NCBI GenBank assembly: GCA_023014365.1
Contig: JAEBUN010000026.1
Location: 558,001-622,000 of the forward strand
Direction: 5' to 3'
DNA length: 64,000 nt
Source: Lepiota brunneoincarnata
Taxonomy: Eukaryota > Basidiomycota > Agaricomycetes > Agaricales > Agaricaceae
A model generated the notes under the pieces. The model did not search any database, was not told the origin of the DNA, and was given only the letters and a program-made list of their open reading frames with translations. Below, one piece after another: positions 56,851 to 64,000 of this stretch (the stretch's first letter is position 1; each line of letters begins with the position of its first letter). Made by a program: the position numbers and the translations under genes.

Positions 56851-59321
56851 TCATCTCCGCAATTGGCTGATCAGGGCCAGTACAGTCCGCTCCTCTCCCC
56901 CAATCCAGAAAGCCACCAGTGCATCATCCAACGGGGGGACGTCGTGATTGGGTTGATGTGGTGAAACAAAGGAAAAGAATTTGCGTTCAATGGTCAGATG
57001 CGGAGGGAAAGCGTTGCGAAGAGGTAAGGGTGCCGTGAATCGCGTTACAAGAGTTTTATCCACCGCTGCCGATGGGCGAAATCGGATCAAGTCGTGCCCA
57101 CGCTGGTCATCCACCTGTTGGTACGAGTCCCATAAATGAGTCAGATTTACGACATAATGCAGGACGCACCACGGTCAGCCTCGGATATTTCAGGAGCCAC
57201 TGGAGAAAATGTAAAAAGCGTTCGTCTTCTTGAAAACTCCATGTGCGAGGAAGGTGGTTGAAATTGAACTTGACAAGTGCCGCAACAATCTCCGGTCGTC
57301 TGGAATCTTCCATCCTAGCACACATATCCCAAACATTGATCTTGAGAAAGTCGCGGATGCGTTTGTCATACCCAATATCTCCAGACCAACACGAGTTGTC
57401 AGGTGGAGCCTCATTGTATGAGGTGACAGGACAATCTGATCAAGAGTCAGCACTGCACAACATGGGAAAGAGAACACTCACGTCCGAGACCGCAATTCGA
57501 CTTAAGAAGGTGATTGTACCAGCGGAGGGCGAGTACTGCGACGTCATGACTGGTTTGATCCATATCCAAGGCAAATGACTGGGACCGGGTGGGATCTTGG
57601 AGAAAATCGGGAAATGACTTGTGAAAGAAAGCAAGAGGCTTTTCGTGGGCCAGTTTCGAAGGAGGAACATCAATGACTGAGTGTAGATTGTGCAGAGCCG
57701 AGTAGAAGTCATCCTCGCGAATGCCAAGAAAGCGTCCCACTTCCGAGATTCTCTCGAAATAGCCCAACGACCTGCCATCGAAGAAATATTTATAAGAGCG
57801 AGAAAGAATGTAAAATGCGATGATCCGCTTAGCGGTGGGGAGGATAGATAGAGGAACGCGAATCATGATCTGCGTGTAAAATATATCGAGAGCCTCCAAA
57901 GGCGTCACCTTGTCCCTCGCTCCAATTGCATCAAGGTACATAAGGCATATCTCCAGCTGCTTGTCGGGAGACAGGCTCCCATCACCGATGAAGTTGAGAA
58001 CAACCGAGGCAAGGATCGGAAGTCCTCCGACCTTCTGTGAGAGCACCTGTAGTTTGGACTCTGTGGGCCATCGTGTGCATGTCTGACCCCGGGTGGTGTC
58101 CCACCCGGTCTCGTCGTAAATCTTCTGCAGTCCGTCTTTGAGGATATGGTACACGTCCCGGATATCCTGCTCAGCGTCGCAGGTGATCTCCTTGCGCTCG
58201 TAATCAATTGGGGGATCTGCCCTGGCAAATGTGCGCTTGAGGTGCCACTCGGGACGGCTACAAACCAACCACAGCAGGGGGCACGGACTATCGGCTAATT
58301 GTCGAACATAACCTCCGATGAGCGTAATGAGCTGACATTGAGCAGCCTCGTCGCTGCACTCGTCGACCCCATCAACGATCACAACGAGAGGTTTACATGT
58401 TGTGTTGGAGGCAGTATGCTGAGCTGCAAGGAGGGCAAATGGTTCGACGATGAGCTTCCGAAATTGAATAGAGAGGGTCTTGTCGAGGATGGAGGGGTCA
58501 CGGGACAGAATGCGGGTGATCGAGTGATTATATCCAGCATTCCGGTTGGCGAGTTGGTAAGCGATTGTGGCAATAACACCCTTAGGACTGCCGCGGTTTT
58601 GCAACCTGGAAAAGAAAAAGGATGCTCCAAGCAGGCCAAGTTCTTGACATTGCTCGGCAAATGTTTGAGCAACAGCAGACTTGCCTGCACCTGCGGGGCC
58701 CGACAACCATATAAAGTCCCAATACCGCTTCTCTCCCAATAGCCATTTGTCGAGTGTGTCCAGCAACTCTCTGCGGGTCTCAGGGTGGCATCGAGGAGGT
58801 GGGTCGCGGTCGGACGAGTCCACCTCTGCGCCCGGAACTCGCCTTCTGTCGAGAACAAGGAGAACTGATTGACTCGAATTAATAGTTATGCTACACCAGA
58901 ACAAGTCATACCTGTTCCACCGCTGTCGAAAATTTGGAGAAAATGTTGGTATTGGGGATCGTTGAAAGGTTTACCGTCTATGTTGTAAACGACTTTTTCG
59001 GCGAAGGTAGAGTTCTCAATCCTAAAGTCATGGGCACCAGAAAAATAGTCAGCTAAAGCACAAGTAGGCGGTTCCGATACGCCATAGGAATCTAATGTTC
59101 AATATGCAGCTCATTTGAAGTAGGCAATACGCACTATTTGACTGGCCAGGTGCCGGGTTGTGTGCAACTATAGCTTTGGGAGGATCTGACTGATGGTTCG
59201 ACGTCCCCGATGCAGGCGGTACATCGGTGGCCAGGGGTCCAAATAGAAAAGGACGTTTGAATGAGAATATCTTTCGAAAAAATGTTCTCTTCGTCGTCCT
59301 GGGGGGCTTACGCGTCGACAT
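56851..59321 (-). CDS. NACHT-domain NLR, copy C (intact model)
   Basis: Five exons (59321-59135, 59052-58912, 58864-57482, 57435-57170, 57114-56851) add to 2,241 nt, 746 residues, with no stop. Exon 1 is basic (RTFFRKIFSFKRP). Exon 2 gives GAHDFRIENSTF and VVYNIDGKPFNDPQY. Exon 3 holds SSDRDPPPRCHPETRRELL, the Walker A GPAGAGKSAVAQTF, the Walker B VVIVDGVDECSD and the LLWLVCSRPEW segment. Exon 3 then continues with a winged-helix/helical-type region (FHKSFPDFLQDPTRSQSF). The final exon ends FWIGGEERTVLALISQL. No C-terminal repeat domain exists. It is the best reference copy in the window for the family. Confidence 0.85.
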
Positions 59322-59378
59322 GATGACCAGGGAAAACAGCAGTTCACTCACGAGGCGCCCATACAGCTGCGTTTACTA

Positions 59379-60053
59379 AGGTAGGGTTCATGCACAACCG
59401 CGGTCATCACATGATTTGTGACCTGGCTGTGACCACTGAGTCAGCAACGCGTTAATTAATTAATCGGATGCAACGTTTGGAACGCCGCGCAACATAAGTG
59501 CTGTACTCCATCGCGCTCTCAACAATCAATAGTATGAATTACTTACTATGAAATATATTGATATTGAGGCTAAAATTTTTACATCCCTGCTTTCTCGAGC
59601 TCTTGCAGGATGGTTTCAGGAATTGTTCTGTGTCCTCTATACTTTTTGGCTGCCCAGGCAGCTTGTTTACCATTGAGGTTCTTACGGTAGGCATCCATGA
59701 AGCGAAGGGAACGTGTTGCAAACCTAGGAGAGCCCATCAAGGTTGTTCAGCTGTTTTTTGCGGCGTCCCATGCAGTATTACACAGTGCGTCGACGCGTCC
59801 AAGATTTTGACATGTACCGTAATTAGTTTCTATATATGGGTTGAAATTGATCCAGGCTCTATTTCTCCTTTTCCCGGTCAAAATCATGAATTTGGCCTCC
59901 GACAACCTTTTTGGTTAACCTTTTGCAACAGATTGTCGGACCGATTTTGTCACCAAAAGTCGAGTTTAGCTCAGAATTAAAAAATCCAGCCAAAAGTCAC
60001 AGTTTGTCACTCTTTGGTCATGTGATGACCGCGGTTGTGCATGAACCCTACCT
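59379..60053. mobile_element. TA-flanked TIR element (non-autonomous Tc1/mariner-type)
   Basis: A perfect 36-bp terminal inverted repeat starts AGGTAGGGTTCATGCACAAC. TA lies on both sides (59377-59378 and 60054-60055). The same site upstream of NACHT copy B (about 32,000-32,050) reads without the element between GG.GCCCATACAGC and GCAGGTCACGA, so an empty site exists. The 675-bp insert retains only the end of a transposase gene. It lies about 57 bp upstream of the copy C start codon. Confidence 0.8.
59579..59720 (-). pseudogene. DDE transposase C-terminal remnant
   Basis: On the minus strand the frame reads LRFMDAYRKNL, then KQAAWAAKKYRGHRTIPE, and ends at a TAA at 59581-59579. This tail resembles the end of DDE transposases that I know from basidiomycete genomes. 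The catalytic part is absent, consistent with an internally deleted element. Confidence 0.55.
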
Positions 60054-61279
60054 TATTTTTAGAACGCAGGTCACGACACTAGACACTGCTTTTGAACGTG
60101 AGATATCCTTTCTTATATATAAGAATATAACCAGAAAAATGGCCCGTATTTCGCACTACCCTCATACCCTCTCGATTACATTCCCCATGTCCGATTAATA
60201 TCCTCTAGAGATGTGGCCCAGAGAAAACGTAGATATAGGGGCAATTCAATTGGTGGGGAGGTTGTATAGTTTTTACAACCAGCAGCCATTTCGTATGCCC
60301 ATCAACCAAGCGAACGGAAAACCCTCTTCTCAAACCCTCGGAATGACTCGCTCACTGCGTGGTAAGCCAAATGGTCCGATACGCTAGCCAGGCGTGTCCC
60401 ACAGGCTCAGATACCTTTCGAGCACCCTCCGGGTCGTGGAACAAACGGTTATTGTTCCCCGCTGTGGCATGCACTCATGCCTTTCCATGGACTGTTGGCT
60501 TGATCTGCGCCTCAGGAAGGGATGACGGATAGGTTTGGGTTTTAACAGCATAGATCGTGGGATGCCTGAGGAGAAATAGCCGCAGTATTGGTACTAGGGT
60601 CGAAGGAGTCAACTCGACCCCAGCCCGACTTTGGCCCTTACCCCATCACTCGCCTCTGTTAACATACCTCGGTAATTCGTGTGTTGATTATAGCAAGAGA
60701 GAGGGCAACTTTTATGTACGCAAACAGACCCAAGAACTCAGTACCGCGTTCTATACTCACCCGCTGGCTCAAGCACTTTGCTCTACCTCGTGCTCATTCT
60801 GGGCCAACGCGACACGATGCTCCATTCAACCCTGGGACGTTGTTCATATTCGGTGCCTTTCCCCTCAAATACCCTTACACGCCTCATACTACCTTGTTTC
60901 TCCGTTGTTCGCTTATCATATATCAAATTTCAGTGCCCCGGTACAAGCTCGCGAACAGGCCAAGCGGTAGGCCACTATCATCATCCCCGGTACCAGATAT
61001 TGACAGCAGCTGATCCATTCGTCGTTCACGACAATCTATAACATTCTGCCTAAACCGAAGGGCTCCACTCGTTAATTATCACATACTTGGCGATGAATGA
61101 CATATTCTGCCCCGCTTACCCTGCCGAGGGCTCTGATAGGCGAAAGCTCGGATACCCGAGCACTCGAGCAAGCGGAAGTGAGAGTACACTCGGTATCAGA
61201 CATCGCCAAGGCGATCATACTCTTCAGAGTCCATCCTCGCATGTACCCAGGGTCTCACAGTAGTATGTAATCGCAACAG
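60054..61279. other. 3' flank of NACHT copy D (duplicated block)
   Basis: Homologous along its length to 55,460-56,570. Shared stretches include TTTTTACAACCAGCAGCCATTT and GGGTCGAAGGAGTCAACTCG. No gene is seen; open frames differ between the two copies. Confidence 0.5.
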
Positions 61280-62012
61280 TGTAGAGGTGGGCAAGCGGCT
61301 ACACCTGCAAAGGCCGCCCTATGCCACCTCTTGTAGGACTCGGAACCCGAACCCGAAACACACCCGAACCCGAAAACTCGGATCAAAGCCTCGGATCAAA
61401 AGTCTCGGAATGCGCACATCATGGCAGGCAGCACCATTCCGACAGCATCCCCATTCCACCTCTGTCCCTTTCATTCAAATATTTTCTCTCCATTTCCATT
61501 CCTTTCCCCAAGCGTCAATGTAGAGTGAATTTTCTCCCTTATTTTAGGCCTCTTTATCCCTCGCAGACCACTACTTTAATAATTATCTTTCATCTTTCCT
61601 AATCCTCTCCTCACGTAGCTATGAAAATTTCACATTTCATCCCCTGTTTCACCTTCTCCATCTCGCAAGTAGCTTAGACCTATTTTTCCTTAATTTTCTT
61701 ATCGCTGTCGAGCGTAGGAAAAGATTATAACTTAGGACAAATGTTTGTATATAAGTAGAAGGCCCTGGAGACTTGTTCTCCAGTCAATATACGACCCAGA
61801 AACTCCCTCTCAGTCTCGTTCTCCCTCCCTCTCTCGCTCTCTCGCATATAACTTGTCTTTCTTGGTTTTCGAAGCCCAGTGGTTCTGTCAACTACACTCG
61901 CCCCTTTGTTTGGACATATTAGCGCTGTTTCGTTTGTGTTTCGTTTGTGTTTCGGTTTCGTTTCAGTTTCGTTTCGGCGCTTCTCACGTGCTGAAGAGTC
62001 AGTCTCTCTTCA
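61280..62012. mobile_element. Solo LTR-like insertion (733 bp) in the duplicated block
   Basis: It begins TGTAGAGGTGGG and ends CTCTTCA, flanked by ACAG on both sides (61276-61279, 62013-62016). The paralogous site at about 56,570 reads GCAACAGAAAACATGC with no insert. The 5' part has CCCGAACCCGAAA repeats. A TATATAAG lies near 61,750. A TTTCGTTTGTG-type repeat follows near the 3' end. TG..CA ends, a TATA box and no coding capacity fit a solo LTR. It is unrelated in sequence to the 698-bp LTR. Orientation is suggested as plus by the TATA position. Confidence 0.7.
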
Positions 62013-62577
62013 ACAGAAATCATCCACTAATACATGGACACCTGAGTCCGGAGCATTTTGATTTGATTATGGCTGCGAAATCTGGTCAAGCCATCGCCTA
62101 AGTATTGATTGCTGAATTGTACTCCTTGACCCAACGATATACGAGCCTTAAGGATCGTGCTTGAATAATAGTCACTATTGCAGTTTCCCGTCCGCCAGCA
62201 GTAAGATGTGCGCGGAAGATAAAGTTGCGCTGAAAGGTATTGGGTCGGACCCATTAGTTAAGAACGGAACACCTGGGTCGGGCTAGAAGTGGCGGAGTGG
62301 TATATTGTTTTGCATTACACATGGGCGGGGGGAACTATACAATAATGATAGCCACGGGGGGTGTTGGAATTCGCAGGCCAGCGGACAGTCAATGCGACGT
62401 CGCCTGGACTTTAGCTGGTGGTTTCTATTCGGACATGGACTCGCATTTTGTTATCACGATCGCCCGATTTGTTTACCTTCTATTTATATTATAATTCAGT
62501 TAATTAGGCTTCTTAGAATATGGACACATAGATAGGCCTTTCTCAGTACTCCTGTGTATAACGAGTATTCGAGAAGT
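62013..62577. other. 3' flank of NACHT copy D
   Basis: Matches the flank at 56,570-56,850 and also 28,690-29,040 (ATACATGGACA.CTGAGTCCG). An A+T-rich stretch near 62,470-62,560 is specific to this copy. No gene. Confidence 0.45.
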
Positions 62578-64000
62578 TTACTTTGACAGGGGATTCGTCT
62601 CAGATGATCTCTGCAATTGATGAATCAGAACTAGTGCAGTCTGCTCCACTCCCCCAATCCAGAACGCCACTAGTACTTTATGCAACGGGGGGACGTAATG
62701 ATTGGGTTGGTGTGATGAAAAAAACCTGAATTCTTGGTGCCCAGCAGTTATATGCGGAGGGAAAGAGTCGTGAAGAGGTAGGTGCGCGGGAAATCGCGTT
62801 GCAAGAATTTTATCCACCGCTGCTGATGGGCGAAATCGGATCAAGTCGTGCCCATGGTGGTCATCCACCTGTTGGTACGAGATCTATGAACGAGTCAGAT
62901 TTACAGCATAATACAATAGGACGCACCAAGCTCAGTCTCGGACGTTTCAAGAGCCATTGGATAAAATGTAAAAAGCGTTCGTCTTCATGGAAACTCCATG
63001 TCAGACGAAGATGGTTGAAGTTGAACTTGTTGAGTTCCACCACAATCCCCGATTGTCTCGAACCTTCCACCCTAGTACACATATCCCAAACATTAAGCCT
63101 GAGAAAGTCACGGATGCGTTGGTCATCCCCCACATCTCCAAACCAACGCGAGTCATTAGGTGAAGACTCATTGTATGAGGGGATAGGACAATCTGATCGA
63201 GAGTCAGCACCGCCGAACATGGGGAGAGAACACTCACGTTCAAGTCTGCAATTCGACTGAAGAAGGCGATTGTACCAGCGAAGGGCGAGTACTGCGACGT
63301 CATGACGGGCTTGATCCATGTCCAAGGCAAATGACTGGGATCGGATCCGATCTTGGAGGAAATCTGGAAATGACTTGTGAAAGAAAGTAAGACGCTTTTC
63401 ATGAGCCATGTTGGAAGGAGGGACGTTAATGACTGAGTGTAGCTTGCGAAGAGCTGAGTAGAAGGCATCCTCGCAAATGCCAAGAAAGCGTCCCACTTCC
63501 GAGATTCGCTCGAAATAGGTCCACGATGGGGCATCAAAAACATCCACATAAGAGCGAGAAAGGATGTAAAATGCAATGATCTGCTTAGCGGTGGGGAGGA
63601 TGGATGGAGGAACGCGAATCATGATCTGCATGTAAAACGCATCGAGAGCTTCCAAGGGTGTCACCGTGCCCTTCTCTCCAATCGCCTCAAGGTACACAAG
63701 ACATATCTCCAGCTGCTTGTCGGGCGACAGGCTCCCATCGCCAATGAAGTTGAGAACGACCGAGGCAAGGATCGGAAGTCCTCCGACCTTCTGTGACAAC
63801 TGCTGCAGCTTGGACTCTGTCGGCCATCGTGCATGTGCCTGACACCGGGAAATATCCCACCCGGTCTCGTCGTGAATCTTCTGCAGTCCGTCTTTGAGGA
63901 TATGATACACGTCCCGGATATCCTGTTCGGCGTTGCACGTGATCTCCTTACGCTCGCAATCGATTGGGGGATCTGCCCTGGCAAATGTGCGCTTGAGATG
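62578..64000 (-). CDS. NACHT-domain NLR, copy D (partial, runs off the window)
   Basis: The window edge cuts exon 3 just after the CSRPEW segment, so the Walker motifs lie beyond the end. Visible exons are 64000-63238, 63192-62927 and 62868-62578, joined in frame like copy C. Exon 3 reads HLKRTFARADPPIDCERKE, LKDGLQKIHDETGWD, then QKVGGLPILASVVLNFIGDG. The last exon (HDLIRFRPSAAVDK) extends about ten codons past the ends of the other copies (SSETNPLSK). No frameshift is seen in this part. It repeats copy C in the same orientation. Confidence 0.8.

Noticed and set aside
1..64000. tRNA, rRNA, CRISPR arrays, plasmid or phage features
   Set aside because: No TPsiC-like GGTTCRA context with cloverleaf pairing, no regularly spaced repeats and no prokaryotic gene organisation were seen.

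Overview
This is a nuclear window from a filamentous basidiomycete. Genes are split by many short introns of about 45-75 nt. It carries a class I hydrophobin, a fruit-body-specific-type secreted protein, a chitin deacetylase, 7TM proteins of the DUF6533 and DUF6534 families, and several NACHT or NB-ARC STAND (NLR-type) genes and relics. The mixture resembles Agaricomycetes, and a Rhizoctonia-like Cantharellales fungus would fit; that placement is inference. No bacterial-style operons, tRNA, rRNA or CRISPR were seen. | Layout. 1-11,500: two DUF6533 7TM genes (A 260-1485, B 9513-10738), one spliceable DUF6534 7TM gene (6996-8830), a small unknown gene (4558-4964), an NB-ARC NLR pseudogene (5504-6990) and a 5'-truncated relic of a second NLR family (2850-4070). 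11,500-13,130: no recognised gene. 13,135-22,229: an inverted solo LTR beside a complete Ty3 chromovirus of 8,212 bp with 698-bp LTRs and a 5-bp target duplication. It has gag, pol with chromodomain, and two overlapping accessory ORFs, the longer of which runs into the 3' LTR. 22,500-32,000: NACHT gene A, a deleted family-2 NLR relic, and NACHT copy B, which is a pseudogene. 32,100-39,500: broken DUF6534 copies and another family-2 NLR relic. 39,800-43,505: DUF6533 genes C and D with an NLR N-terminal scrap between them. | 44,000-54,050 is a conserved housekeeping and cell-wall island: an Mrh4-like mitochondrial DEAD-box helicase carrying two frameshifts, a chitin deacetylase, a Rab7-like GTPase with a very long insert, a hydrophobin and a fruit-body-specific-type protein. 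55,400-64,000 is a direct duplication of a block carrying NACHT genes C and D, decorated by a TIR element and a solo LTR. Paralogous empty sites support both insertions. | Working together. The accessory regions look like an immune-receptor neighbourhood. NACHT genes share one five-exon plan and a short conserved module before the NTPase. They are interleaved with two families of 7TM genes and several small elements. I spliced all four DUF6533 copies, one DUF6534 copy and NACHT copy C by hand into frame-consistent models. Other copies show single-base insertions, deletions or truncations. Gene-name assignments come from recognised motifs; no database search was run.
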